Shown piece after piece: positions 10,732 to 22,647 of a DNA stretch of 64,000 bases (position 1 is the first letter of the stretch; each line of letters begins with the position of its first letter). A model generated the notes under the pieces. It saw only the letters and a program-made list of their open reading frames with translations. It made no database searches and was not told where the DNA came from. This stretch comes from Siderastrea siderea (lineage: Eukaryota; Cnidaria; Anthozoa; Scleractinia; Rhizangiidae), in assembly GCA_964030785.1 (NCBI GenBank), contig OZ034971.1:32154304-32218303 (forward strand), written 5' to 3'. The translations under genes were made by a program, and so were the position numbers.

Positions 10732-11885
10732 AAATTGTTCCAGATAGTCAGGGTGGTGTCAAATGAGGGAATTCTGTAATAAAACCAAACTCTTATAGAA
10801 ATTACTGCCCTGCCGGTGACCTAATGGATTTGGGCCCCCTGGTCCACATTCGGTCCAAATCCCCTAGCGAATATGGACCCCCAGGAGTCCAGACCCGGAT
10901 TTGGTACCCCTTCGCAGAGTTGGACGAACCATTACTGGTGAAAACTTACGCATGTTATTCGCATGCACGTTTCTTCTTTTGGCTTTCAAAATACTGCAAA
11001 CCTGTCCATAAAAAGAGGCAGAGTCAGGTCAAGTCGGTGCTGGCAGAGTCTGCTTTGTAGGTGTCTCAGCCTCGCCTCAGACACCCAGGGCCAGATAGTC
11101 GGGCAGAACGGACCATAACTAGGGCGAAATCAAGTTTATATGTACAAGACCGCTAGTCTTGGACTTTGGGTTCTGTCAACATCATAATTACTGCAGTTCG
11201 AGATGAGAAGTGGTAATTTTGGCCATGTGAAATCACACTTTGTTCAAGGGGGCTGCGAGTAACAGCTTGATATGTGCAATAGTAAATGAATGAAAAATGA
11301 AAGCAAGTCCAAGGGAAAGACGCTATAGCTCGATACAACAAGGTTCTAGTGACTACTTTTTATATGGTACTGAGTTTCTTGTCTAATGAAATAATTAACC
11401 AGCCATCAGGCCCTCCCCTTCCTCTCTCCCTCCCGAAAAGAAAAAAAAACGCCTAATCCCAGGTATCTCGTAGGCGCTTGAGTCTTCAGGGAGGGCTAAT
11501 ATTAGGGAAAGTTGGAAGAATTCACAGAAAGGAAGGGGAGAGCTCGCACGTCCCCGGCACGTGTAAGAACCTAGAGGGTTACGAAATTTGCTTATTACAC
11601 CCCGCATACACAAGAACTTGCTTCAGCCTGACATTTTAATTTTTTTTAATTTCAAATGTCAGGCTGATAAAATGTCAGGATAATTAACAATTATCGTTCA
11701 ATAGGATGATTGTAAAAGGCTCATGTACCCAAGCATAAGTCCCAGGAGAGGTTCATATTTAGCATAAGATTTAATGTGGACTGGAATTCCTCGGCGTTAC
11801 GCATCATAATATCCGAAGATTCTCTGCACGCAATACGTGCTTATCGAAACGGATTTCCCATCACGCATCACGAGGCGTAGTGTGG
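10732..11885. other. Spacer upstream of KANSL2
   Basis: No gene seen. 10830-10920 carries repeat-like text around 'attcggtccaaatcccctag'. The open frames at 10824 and 11395 (- strand) have no domain. The last 100 bases are the presumed KANSL2 promoter and lack an obvious TATA box. Confidence 0.4.
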
Positions 11886-11887
11886 AC

Positions 11888-11898
11888 AAGATGGCGGA
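11888..11898 (+). promoter_or_regulatory. YY1-like AAGATGGCGG at the KANSL2 start codon
   Basis: The start codon lies inside 'acaagatggcggaag'. AAnATGGCGGC is the known YY1 motif, often found at the starts of TATA-less animal housekeeping genes. Here the last base differs. Occupancy is inference. Confidence 0.4.
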
Positions 11899-14800
11899 AG
11901 GTAGGTCGAAATGTAGTTGTGTATTTTCGTCGCGTGTTTACCTTAATTTAGAGCCTTTTATTGCACCCGAGTTGTCCAGAAAAATCAAATAATTGTCTTT
12001 TCCAAAGCTTTTTACTTAATGGATGGTTCATGGAACGAATAACGCCTAAACTAGAGCTTTCTTCGAAGGTGAAATAGCCTTCAGCAGACAAGCTGTAATC
12101 TTGCAAAACACGTGCATATTGGGGCTAAATCGACTCGAATTTTAAAATGTGTGGGTAAACTTCTGAGCATTGCGTCCTTTGGGTCAATTGTAGCTGTTGA
12201 GAAATCGGAGAAAGAAGATCCAAGCGTCCTCCCAAAAACTGAAGCGAAACCTGATCGTGCGAGCAATTTGTGCTGCTACTCACAACGAGTCTGCCACTTG
12301 GAGAAGCTGAAAGGCTTTGACTTTTGTCACAAGCATATCTTAGAAGACAAAGCCAGTCCATTCAAACCTTGTGACTTTGTTGCCAAATCGAATGGAAGAA
12401 GATGCCCCAACCCTGCTCCAAAGTTGCCAGACAAGGGAAAAAGGTAAGCTTAGAGGTTTAGTACTCTAAGGCCTGTTTACATTCTGTTGTAATCAGCTGC
12501 AGCATTTTCCCGAACAAGGGAAAAAGGTAAGCTTGGAGGTTTAGTACTCTAAGGCCTGCTGCAGAATTATGTAGGTTTAACTTTCATGCATGGTCCTTGT
12601 TTAACGAAATAGAATAAATTTGAATGAAGAAATAAACAAATACCAGTAAATAAAAAAAAATCATGCTCAAATAGCTTCCCCAACATAAATTGTAGTGCCA
12701 GAATGAAATTCTGATGCCCAAGCATACGTGCATGTATTCATCCAGGCACAACAAATCGATGATCAATGACAACAATGAGTAATCAATGAGTGGTCAATGA
12801 GGAATCAACTGGTTAGTCATTGATTATTGCCGATAACCAATGAGTAATCAAAAAGTTTTGTGGCCTTTTCTACTAATTATCAATTACTCATCGATTTCAT
12901 TGACTAGTCATTGATGTTACTGATTACTCAATGATTACCTATTGATTACTCATTGGTTAATCATTTTCTCTCATCCAGCACATAATAATATAATAACAAT
13001 AATAATAAAAAACAATCTTTAAAGAGGAAGCGCCCGTCACGTAAATATGTGATTTTCAGGGAGGTCCTCCATAAAATAAAAAGTATTAAAATCTAAAATC
13101 AGAAATGCAAATGTCACAGATCTAAAATATAAAATATACAATGATTAAAACTACTAAAACTACCTACTGTCCTAAAAAACTAAAAAAGCACAGCTTCTAC
13201 AAATTTCCTCCCTCTTACACCAATATTTTTTTAGAAATACTGTGCCATTGAGTGCAATTTTGTTTCTTTGTTAGAAATGATGTTCTTGTTCTTATAAATA
13301 CTTGTTCTACGATTGAATACTGGAAGTCTAATAATAAGACTTGTAAAGAGGGAAAACCGCTGGTGTTATACATGTAATAGCAGGCGAGTCTGACTTGTCT
13401 AAGAAGAAAAGCCATGTGATAGAAATCCTTTGCTGTGAATTCAAGAGGTTTTCCATCAATGACGACTTTTTCATCTAACTTCTCTGTATAACTGCTCAGT
13501 TGTTCAAAGAGCAGATAACTTTATCCACTGGATAAGCCATGACCCAGCAGATAGAAAACATGGGAAAATCTCTATGTAACCCTATGATTTATGAAAAGAG
13601 CAAGAGCGTATCAACAGTGAAGTGTGTGGCCTTGCAAAAATCTGGCCAAATGTGTAAGTTGAAGTAAAATTGCTGCATTGCATAGCAACTTATCCACTGG
13701 GTAAAGTTATCTGCTCTTTGAACAACTGGGGTCTGATGGGTAAGTGCACAGAAAATTTTGAGATGGAAACTCCAGACTCAGACCATGCAGTGCTCGCTAC
13801 AAAATCGTCATTGTATTCTTGATCGTCCAATATCTGCATTCAAAATTTTGGTTTTGAAGAATCCAAGTGCTCCTCTAATGGGGTGCATGAAGAATTTTCA
13901 TAACTGAACCACATGGACACTAGATCAGCCAAGTTCAGAGCTTTAGGTCATACTGTTGACTAATCAGTGCAATTGACAACTAATCAATGACGTCAATGGC
14001 TAAAAATTTTGTGGCCTATCGATTAGTCATTGATTACTTTTTGATTATTGGCAATAATCAATGACTAGAATCAACTGATTACCCATTGATTACTCATCCA
14101 TAATTTACTCACTGATGTCATTGATTTCATTGATTTGCTATGCCTGGATTCATGCAACGTCTTTATGAAAGTTAAGTTATCGGTCTCCTGTCCTTAAAGA
14201 AGAACTCAATGTTGATTCAGTGGTCAACACAAAATTTATGAGCAAACTTTCAGATGCAAAAGAGACCCTGAGTCTCCCTTTTACTCCAAGAAGTACCCAA
14301 GACTCAAAACTGAAAATAATCTCAAATTTCATTAATTTACAAAATGCCTGTGTTTAACATTTCCAGCTTTTGCATTATTCACACTCGTAAAGCTGAGCTA
14401 CGTCGAGCAGTGGAAGAGAGGAGAAAAAGAAGACACCATGAAGGTGATGGTGAAGAGAACTATGATGGTGATAAGGAAAAACGAAGAAGGACATCAAGCT
14501 CAAATTCCCAGAAAAGTGATAAACAAGATGGCCACTCATCAGGTAAACTATATTTAGTATAATCGCTCAGGTGATTATAAAGAAGCACGCGCACTGATTG
14601 GTTGAGGATTACATCATATCTTGCTATAATCACCCCGCACGAGGTCATTATAATACTGAAGCACTAATTTTCAAAACGGCCACCACGCGATTTTTGATGT
14701 TTGTGGAGAAAAGAGAAAAGAAAATGCATTTGCTCTGATAATCACCTGAGCATACACGTATGTACTAAAACAATTATTCTCCTCAGGCTCAGAGAATACT

Positions 14801-17800
14801 GTGGAATAATCCCTTGACTTCATCTCGGGGATTATTCCACAATATTCACTTTGCCTTCAGCGAATAATAGTATTGTTAAATATAGTGCATAGTTTTCCTT
14901 ACTATAGGAAATTAACATTCCATTTTAAAACTAACAGTAGTTTTTAAAACTTTGCATTAATTTAAGCCATAATAATTTCAAGGGGTATTATTTTCCATGA
15001 TGTTAAAACAGAGGGCTGTTAATTTCCACGTTAATTTCTATCATTTGAACCCAATTTCTGAATCCTGTCTTGAGCTATGGTCTATTTGATACTTGTACAA
15101 CAGCTTTCCTTGTGTGGCATATTCCAGTCTTTTATCTTTTAGTACATTATGTACAATAAGTCTAGTTCATTCTTGCTCTCAAGCTTTTTTTAATGCACAG
15201 TTCACTGTATTTGTGACAGCATGCTTTTTTCATGCTTTGTTTACTTATGCCTGAGGGATGATTAACGTGGTGACTTTGTCATGCACCCTTCCTCAATAGA
15301 GTCGGAGGCCCCACCCTTGCATTAACTTGTTTCCTTTTAAAAATTCTCTCTCATTTTTGCATTAATTTCCTTAAAGTTGATTTCCAGTCCATACTGCGAA
15401 GGCTCAACCCCGAATTGTTTGTGAGCCTCACATGGTGGAATGTAAGGCAGAAATGTAGACAATTTATGAAATAGAGTGCATATTTGGAGCTGTACAAAAA
15501 TTTTTTCACATGGGAAAAATAAAGAAGACTTAAATACCTAAATACCAGAAGAATCTTCCTGCAACACCCACCGTATGGTCATGCACAAGCTTGCGGTTCC
15601 TCATGCTCAATGGCAACTGCTGAGCACCACAACTTGGGCAGGCATTTCTTCCTGTTTCCCATAAACAAAACCTAGTACATGTACACACCGAGATGTTCTC
15701 TTGTCCTGGCCGCGTGGCCACCTCAATGTCTCTATCTTCAATTTCATCGAGAGTAATGCTCACATCCACAATGGCGGGAGACAAAAATTGTAATTTCACC
15801 TTATGTAAGACGTCACGAATTGGTACATTTCATAAAGTCGTACATGACGTATGTAGTTTTTCAAAACAAAAAAAAAAACAAACTGTTGAGCCTGCGCAGT
15901 ATGGACTGGAAATCAACTTTAATGCTTTTAATTATTTAAGCAAAATTTCTAAAGACAGAGTTAAACAAAACCACCGTCTAAACCATTTCCATTTTGTCGA
16001 ACCCAATGTATAAACAGACTAGAAAAACTATTTTCTACTTGAGGTGACCCACTTGTAAAAAGAATTTGAGTTCCAGTCATTGTATTAAACCATGGTCCAA
16101 GTTAGACCTCGTTTGCCGACCCACACTCTTTTAATGTTTGGTAATATTCTGTGTTTAGATGAGGAGGCTGGTGGTAGTGGTGATGATTATCTCAAAGTTG
16201 ACAGTGCATGGCATGGTGATATAGACAGTGATGCAGACTCTGTGGACAGTGAAGAAGAAGATCCTCTAAAGTGAGCATCAAAAACCTTATTAAGTTTAGG
16301 AGAATACTTTAATTATGGCATGAATATGGCATTTTTTTGCAATCCCAGAAATTCCCACTTGGAGGCCTACATGTACCTGATTTTAGTCCCATCAGTGAAG
16401 CAACTAAACATCACACTGGTTTTTACTCCTCTTAGATAAAGGCATACCACATCTCCTAGAAGACAGTTACAGTTACACTTATTAGACTAAAATAATGATG
16501 ATAGTGATACAGTGTGTAGACTGCCATAATATTTTGTGCTTACCTTGACTAAGTTATGCTTATAAAGATGTAAGCAGAGGGCTCATAATCAGGAGTTTAC
16601 AATTGCCTTTTTGTTGTCGTTGTTATTTATTTTTTGTTTTTATTTCTGTTTCTGTTGTTCTTTCGTTTTGCGTTTTTGTTGTTGTTTTTTCTTTTTTTTT
16701 TTTTTCAATTTACAGAAAAAGAATTCCACAAAAAAATCTTGATGTTACCGGTACATGTACACCAGTTTTGAATTTCAGGCTTTGGGGATATTAAAGCAAG
16801 CTTTAGTCAGAAACAATCTCTGTACCACTCAGTTCATCTATGTGTTCACCCATCATGGATTCATGTCGATTTGGATCTTTTCCTAGGCATGCTGGTGTGT
16901 GGACAGTTGAAGAAACCACAAGGATGTGTCGTGACAAAATGATCAGACTGCGTTCACTTTACATAGCTCAGTTTAAGAGATTGCAGCATGTTTTGAAAGA
17001 GAGAAAGAGGAAATACTGTCAGGCTATTCAGGCTGAGGAAGAGGAAGAAACAGGTAAACAACTGGCAAAACCTGTATAAACTTGTTGGTTATGTGCTGAG
17101 TTATCAAGTGTATGACTATCGTGTGTGTCGTGAACAGAAGTCGTGTTAATTATATTTTGGTGATAAGTTAAAAGTAATTCCCATAACCAAAGTTTGTCTA
17201 AATGCTTCTTTTTTCCTTTGTTTCTCATCTTTTCATTTTGTTTTTCCTCCTTTGACTGGTTACGGTTTTCTTTGTTCAGGAGCTCTGTTAAGCTGTTAAG
17301 GTGATTCCATCGAAAAAGAAGTTGTAATGAGAATTTGTTGAAACTTTGCAGAGTTACTAATTACACCTAGTACGTTAAAAAAGCAAAATAAAAAGAGGGG
17401 GTCACCGTGCCTGATTTCACGCTACGGGGCTGTAGTATATAGGTAGTTTGCTATCTTTAGACGGCAATATTAAAAAAACCTATCCTTGTACTAGAGACAC
17501 CCATTACTTCAACAAAGTTATAACTGGCAATGAGGTATAAGCATTATTCTTATGATAGAAGTACAATGTTACAGTAAAACGTCTTAAAATTGCCATAACA
17601 ATGAAACTAATTTGAAATAATAGGCAAATCGAGCGTCTCCACGGTTCCAGTGAAACGCCTAAAATCTGACCGTAACAGTGAATCAACCGGAATATTTCAA
17701 AATTGAATAAAGAAAAATTCTTCAAATTTGAATATATTATGTAGAGTCGTATTTTCCTTAAATAAATGGAATAAAAAAGTGGGGTCACCGAGTTCGTTTG

Positions 17801-20800
17801 GGAGAAAACGACCATTTATTTCTCTGAACAGCTCAGCTTCCATAGAAAACCTATCAAGTTCCGAACGCGCGCTCGAGCGCGCGCTAATCACGCAATAAAT
17901 GATGCGCAGAAAGGATGCGCAATGCAATTGAATGGAATCACCTTAAGCTAGCCCATGTACAGTATATCTACAGTATACAGTATATATATGTATGTGTTGT
18001 ATTAATGATTAATGTATATTATCTTTTGAGAAGGACAGGCCTTGTAATTTACTGTTTTCTAAGTGTCTTGCAACAATGTAGATAATGGTCGCTCAATAGA
18101 AGAATGGTGTATTGTGATATACATCTAGCAAAAGAAGATGAGAAGTAAATGCAACTCTTGTTATTCTCTCAGTAACTAACATTCTACTTTTTTTGACTAC
18201 TGTAACAATGTCTTTTTTGTGTCCATGCGTGTAGGAGAGTGTCATTTGACACCCACCCAGCTCCTTGGACGTAAAAGTCAAAATGAGCGTCCTGGCACTG
18301 AAACTTTGCTACGCAAGCAGTCTAAGGAAAAGAAACAGGGCATAACCTCACGACAGCAGAATGTTTCTACCCTTCGCTGTACATATTCTCCAGGGGGCAA
18401 TAGATGCACTGAAAAGGTTTTGCCCCTCACTAAGCACTGTATTAAACGTATCCTTTACATTCCAGTGAGTGTCTGTGTGAAGACTTATACATGTAAGCGT
18501 AATTGAATGATTTAATGGGGCATATACGTGTATTGCAATTTTAGGACAAAGAGAAATCACTCCAAGTTTGCCCAGGTTTTGCGTGCACTGCGGCTTTTGT
18601 GTTGATAACTTTTACTGGTGTCCTTGCCATGCCATGACATATGATGGAATGGAACGCGATGCAGTGCAGCACAACACGATAATGTTGTCGATTTAGTTAC
18701 ACATTTATTTTCTTGCTATAATTGGACATGATTCCTTGACCCGGCAACAGACATCACTCACGATCCTAACCAACTGCTCTTTCAGAGATGTACATTTCCT
18801 TCAAAAGGTGACGGTCAATGCGAAAGGAATGTTGCTAAAATCTTTAACCACAGTACCTGCAGACTGCACGTAGAGTTACCGGCAAATATGAAAAGACCAG
18901 ATGTGAAAAAGGATTTGGAAGATGCGAAGGAAAGAACAAAGTAAGTTGACAGTAGCTTTAACTACACATAACTGCAGTCGATTCTCTTGTAAGCGACCAC
19001 CTCGAGAATTCGGAAAAGTGGTCTCAACTAGAGCCGGTGGCTTACGATAATGGGCTCTCGTAAGCCACTATGTGATAAAACAATAGAGGGTGGTCGCTTA
19101 CAAGAGCTTTTAGCAGCATGCTTGGCATAAGTTGTTGGTTACCTATAGTATTGTAGTAATAATATTAAATAGTTTTTTATTACCTATCACAGAAGAGATT
19201 TGCGTATGTATACGTGAACCAATCATTAGTGCTTATGCTATGTATTACTCTAAATTTCATCAAGAAGTGAATGCTTTGTTAAAGTGTTGACGGCGTGGTC
19301 GCCTACGAAAACTTAAAAACAATGGAAAAGACCAGTCGGTAATTCACAAACGTGGTTGCGGTTGCTTACAAGAGCGTTCAAACGGGGTTTCACAATTCTG
19401 GTCGTAACTAGAGCTGGTCGCTTACGAGATTGGTCGCAAGGAAAGCTTCGACTGTAGGTAAAAGCAATTTCACTCTTGATTCTAATGTGGTCAATTTGCA
19501 ATGGTGTTCGTGAAATATGTAGTGATATATGTAGTGGTTATCCTCGTCAAGTGATCTGTCTTGAATTCAAACAATAAAGCGCCCTAAGGACTTGACCCAC
19601 ACACCACCGCAATATTCAACTACTAAAATGAAAGGAAATGTGGAGAAGGAAGTATGTCTATTTTTCTGAATCTGCGTGATATGTTGTATTCCAGATTAAG
19701 AAAAGCCAGGACTTTGGAACAAGAAGACAAAGCTGATGTACCAGAAGCCCTGCAGCAGAAGTCAGGTGCCCTCGTGCCTGCAGCAGACACAACCCAAACA
19801 GATAATGCAGTGCCCACCACCTCTCAACCACCGCAGACTACAGCCTTATCACATTCTTCCATGCCAAGCGACACATCATCTGCCGGCTCAGAGAAAATGG
19901 ACATCGATGGCAGTGATTGTGGTAGTACTGATGGTAGTGCCAAATTACCGTCAAGTTCTGGGCCCGTCACAGTGGCATCTTCTACCAGTTCAAGTGTGGC
20001 CTCCGTCTCAAGTCCTGCCCCTGCTTCTGAAAGTATCTCGCCTGGTCTTGCAGCCGCAAGTCTTGTGGCGGTTTGTAGCAGTCCTCAGATACCACTGCAA
20101 GGGACACCCTTGGCAAGCATAAGCAGCACAAAGCCGTCTTCGGTGGCAGGCACAAGTGGTGAGCAGCAGAGTATTGGAGAGGCTTCTTCTGGGAGTACAA
20201 AGGTTGGCGTCGATACTAAAGGAGACAGCATCAAAGATGTTAAAGAAATGAAGGGAGTTGTTACTAAGAACACAGTGTTAAATACTCAAGAAATGACAAA
20301 AAAAGACTCGTGCTTGTCTGACAGTAACAGCATCACAAATAATGTTAAATCAGAAAAGACCCGGTCTCCCACGAATGACCATGGACAGACGAAAGTGGAC
20401 TTAAATGTTTCGAAAGGTAAGGACGAAGGCAGAGATCCATTGCCTGCCACACATTCAGTCTCCCAAAGTATTGCTCAAGGTACTTCCCAAGTTGTTACTT
20501 CTCATGGTTCATCTAGTACTTCCCCAAAAGTCACCTTGCCCACTACATCTTCTGAGGGCACTTCGCAGATTGCCTCAAAGAGTGCCTTGCAAGGTACATC
20601 CAACACCTCAAGGGTGACCTCACCCACTCCAGTAAAAGGTGCTCCTCAGGTTGCTGCCTCACATGATACATCCAACACTACCTCAAAGGTCATCTCGCCA
20701 ACTGCATTAAAAATTACCCCAAATGCGTCCTCTGAGTTCCCTTTAAAAGATGCCTCAAAGAGTGCTACACAGGATACATCTAACATCTCGTCAAAGGTCA

Positions 20801-21204
20801 CCTCGTCAATAAAAGTTGCCCCAAAGGAGTCCCCTGAGAACTCTTCAAAGGTCCTCTCAAAAGGTGCCTCGCAGGGTGTCCCTAAAGCTGAGGCCCACAA
20901 AACTACTCCCCAGGGTACGTCTCCAACCCTGCATACTGTTCCAAAGCAAACTACGCAGGTGCCATCGAGTGGTTTTCTTCATACATCTCAGTCAGCGGCG
21001 ACTAGCTCTTCAACTTCTCAACCATCCAAAAGTCAGAGTGCCAAACCCCTCATTTCAAGCGAAACACCTCGTCCACCTTTCCAGCACTTGCCATCAGGAA
21101 TGACTGCATCGAGCTCAAAGCAGTTCAGTGCAATCACTTCAATTGTCAGCAAGGAGACCAGCAAAGACTCTAAGGCAGATCCAGCTAAGTCACAAGACCA
21201 GTAA
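11891..21204 (+). CDS. KANSL2: KANSL2 homologue, NSL histone acetyltransferase complex subunit
   Basis: Scaffold subunit of the nuclear KAT8-containing NSL complex, which acetylates histone H4 at housekeeping promoters. Exons by GT-AG and phase: 11891-11900, 12194-12443, 14367-14542, 16159-16270, 16887-17053, 18235-18447, 18751-18940, 19695-21204; total 2628 nt, 875 codons. Exon 1 encodes only MAE plus one base. Matches to KANSL2 (recalled): a first Cys/His module with CHLEKLKGFDFCHKHILEDK and NGRRCPNPAPK, then SFCIIH; an acidic block DSDADSVDSEEEDPLK; the helix HAGVWTVEETT through MIRLRSLYIAQFKRLQHVLK; a second Cys/His module CTYSPGGNRCTEK, LTKHCIKHI and CTFPSKGDGQCERN, STCRLHVELP. The last exon adds about 500 residues rich in Ser, Thr, Pro and Ala, with repeated T-S-P-type phrases, likely disordered. 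The human protein is 492 residues, and its different C-terminus makes this tail lineage-specific. The exon 6 donor GTATCC is weak but the phase is right. A 3' UTR to the AATAAA at 21870 is plausible. Confidence 0.93.
12431..12558 (+). repeat. Direct duplication of the KANSL2 exon 2 splice donor
   Basis: 45 bases (12431-12475) containing the last 13 exon bases, the GTAAGC donor and intron start are repeated at 12514-12558 with one change. The spacing is 83 bp. Use of the second donor would read the in-frame TAA just after the first junction (12445) and truncate the protein. Confidence 0.85.
12742..14147. mobile_element. 1.4-kb nonautonomous TIR element in KANSL2 intron 2
   Basis: The ends are inverted repeats: left 'ccaggcacaacaaatc' at 12742, and right end complementing to 'ccaggcatagcaaatc' at 14147. 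Subterminal regions on both sides are full of 'attgattactca'-type words (12775-12965, 13940-14110). It is flanked by ATTCAT at 12736-12741 and 14148-14153. The interior is AT-rich without a transposase frame and contains a nested fold-back at 13495. Confidence 0.75.
13495..13732. mobile_element. Fold-back MITE nested in the 1.4-kb TIR element
   Basis: Arms of about 44 bp: 'ctcagttgttcaaagagcag' onward at 13495, and complement 'ctgctctttgaacaactggg' ending at 13732. They differ at a few bases. Similar wording near 21415-21450 ('gttatccgctcttagaacaa') suggests another, more decayed relative. Confidence 0.75.
14568..14748. mobile_element. MITE family 3 (CAGGTGATTATA ends), copy A
   Basis: 181 bp from 'caggtgattataa' to 'ataatcacctg', lying just after the KANSL2 exon 3 donor. 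Internal words 'gattggttgaggattac', 'atatcttgctataatca' and 'actgaagcactaattttcaa' recur at 32492-32671. Noncoding. Confidence 0.8.
14770..14869. repeat. Fold-back repeat in KANSL2 intron 3
   Basis: Imperfect palindrome centred near 14820, with arms containing 'gtggaataatccc' and 'ggggattattccac'. The half 'ttgccttcagcgaataa' and 'aatattcactttgcc' resembles text at 32442-32476, next to the second family 3 copy. Confidence 0.65.
17296..17946. mobile_element. piggyBac-type nonautonomous element with TTAA target duplication
   Basis: A 651-bp unit in KANSL2 intron 5. TTAA at 17296-17299 and 17943-17946 flank inverted termini GGTGATTCCAT and ATGGAATCACC. TTAA duplications are diagnostic of piggyBac-superfamily transposition. 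The interior has no transposase frame and contains a GC-rich 'cgcgcgctcgagcgcgcgc' palindrome near 17867. It must be mobilised in trans. Confidence 0.85.
18972..19457. mobile_element. MITE with 'cagtcga...gtaagcgacca' ends in KANSL2 intron 7
   Basis: Left 'ctgcagtcgattctcttgta' then 'agcgaccacc'. The right end complements to 'ctacagtcgaagctttcctt' then 'gcgaccaatctcgtaagcg'. Additional internal copies of 'ggtcgcttac' in both orientations. About 486 bp, noncoding. Confidence 0.65.
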
Positions 21205-21869
21205 CTTCAAGAGTGTGTAATACACTGAACGGTGCAGTTAAAGACCCAGTGTTTAACTTTAAATCAATTATGAGTGTTGGGTGATATAAAGGCCTTATGA
21301 TCAAGAGCAGTGCTGTTATGCTTGGGTTAAAGGTTATTACCCAAGAGCTACAATTTATTTAATTACAACGGCTGGTTTTACAATGTGTGGAGCATTAGCT
21401 GTGAAGGGACTTGTCCACTCAGTTATGTTATCCGCTCTTAGAACAACCAGATGTTAGATAGATGGTTAGTTGACATCATCAGCAAGGACGATGTTTGCCG
21501 CCAATCCTCACTGTGGTTGACACTGGACAATAGATCAGTTATCCGGAATAAAGGGTGTCTAGAGGAGGGAGCAGGCATTCCCTTTTTTTTCTGTTTTGTC
21601 CCCCCTTCACGCCTTCGTTTCTCCGGCCCGCTACCCTGCACCGAGGTCTGGGCCGCCGCTGCGGGTGAATTACTGGAAACAGAACTGAACATACGCAGTG
21701 TGACATTGTATGATACTGTATGATAACGTAGGTACAATACTATATAATTCCAAGCTGAGATAGCATCGTTTATTTGTTAGTTGCAACCATAAGTCAGTGA
21801 TGAATGTATTGTTGGCTCGATCCGTTCGTTAGGGTGCTTCTAAAGGCGATTTGTTGCTTTATCAGTGGG

Positions 21870-21875
21870 AATAAA
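21870..21875 (+). terminator. AATAAA polyadenylation signal candidate for KANSL2
   Basis: First clear AATAAA downstream of the KANSL2 stop, giving a 3' UTR of about 670 nt. It is placed by distance and wording only. Confidence 0.45.
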
Positions 21876-22500
21876 TGAGAAGTTTAAAACGAGTTTTCGC
21901 CATGTTTTTTGTGAAGGGATTTTGTTGCCTCTTTTACCTGTGAGTTGGCCAGTGAAGTCCAATCTCTTTTTTTTTCACGACTGTGGGTGAAATCCTCAAA
22001 TGTGACACTCGTCTAAAAGCCTCGGAGCTATGTTCCCTAAGGTCAGGTAAGATAGGTTTTGTTCGCTGTTGACGTCGTGACGCCATATGCTTTTAGGGGA
22101 GGTCACTGGTGTGTTGCAATGACGTCAAAAGGAGGCCTTGAACTTCCTATTCCTATCAATGACTCGTGAAGAAAAAAGTCCAAGTTTGAAACGGTAAAAT
22201 GTATGTGGCCGAAACTGATTTGACGAACTTCCATCATGTCAGTCGTCTCTTCGCCCGATCGCCATGTGCTCTTTGGACCAATATGTCATAAATCGATACC
22301 ACTATATAAAAGCTATTTAACAATTATTCACCGAAGTAGAGGTAAATAGCAGATAGCTAGCAGATACTATCCCGAGTTTGAGTAGCCAATCAGGGCGCGC
22401 GAAAACACTATTCACTGGTTTGGTATATACTAAATTTCGATATGCTCAGAAAGCGATCGATACTTGAGAGCAATATCGGTTTCTTTCCTATTGGTTATGA

Positions 22501-22647
22501 TATACACCTAATTCAATAAAGGTTGCTTTGGCAATTGGACATTGGGCATTTGGGCATACGGCGGAACACAATGCAATGCTTTGCTTGAGTGACCGCAAAC
22601 AATAGCTTCCCAATGCCCAAAGCAACCTTTATTGAATTAGGTATATA
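22501..22647. mobile_element. Fold-back MITE (AATAAAGGTTGCTTT arms)
   Basis: About 147 bp. 'cctaattcaataaaggttgc' at the left is matched by its complement at the right (22613-22641), with inner arms 'attgggc' and 'gcccaat'. TATA-like text at both ends. Noncoding. Confidence 0.8.

Noticed and set aside
10824..11060. Open frame of 78 codons between Rheb and KANSL2
   Set aside because: Overlaps repeat-like text and has no domain or splice context.
12112..12193. Upstream extension of KANSL2 exon 2
   Set aside because: Open in frame but with no ATG, and the phase fits only the acceptor at 12193 joined to the ATG exon at 11891; the extension would require a non-ATG start.
19736..20122. Open frame of 128 codons overlapping KANSL2 exon 8 in another frame
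   Set aside because: Composition (Pro, Gln, Leu, Val runs) is that of a shifted Ser/Thr-rich exon; the KANSL2 frame is phase-consistent with seven upstream exons.
20646..20900. Minus-strand open frame rich in Phe, Glu and Asp
   Set aside because: Antisense shadow of the KANSL2 repeats; no start context, splice partners or domain.
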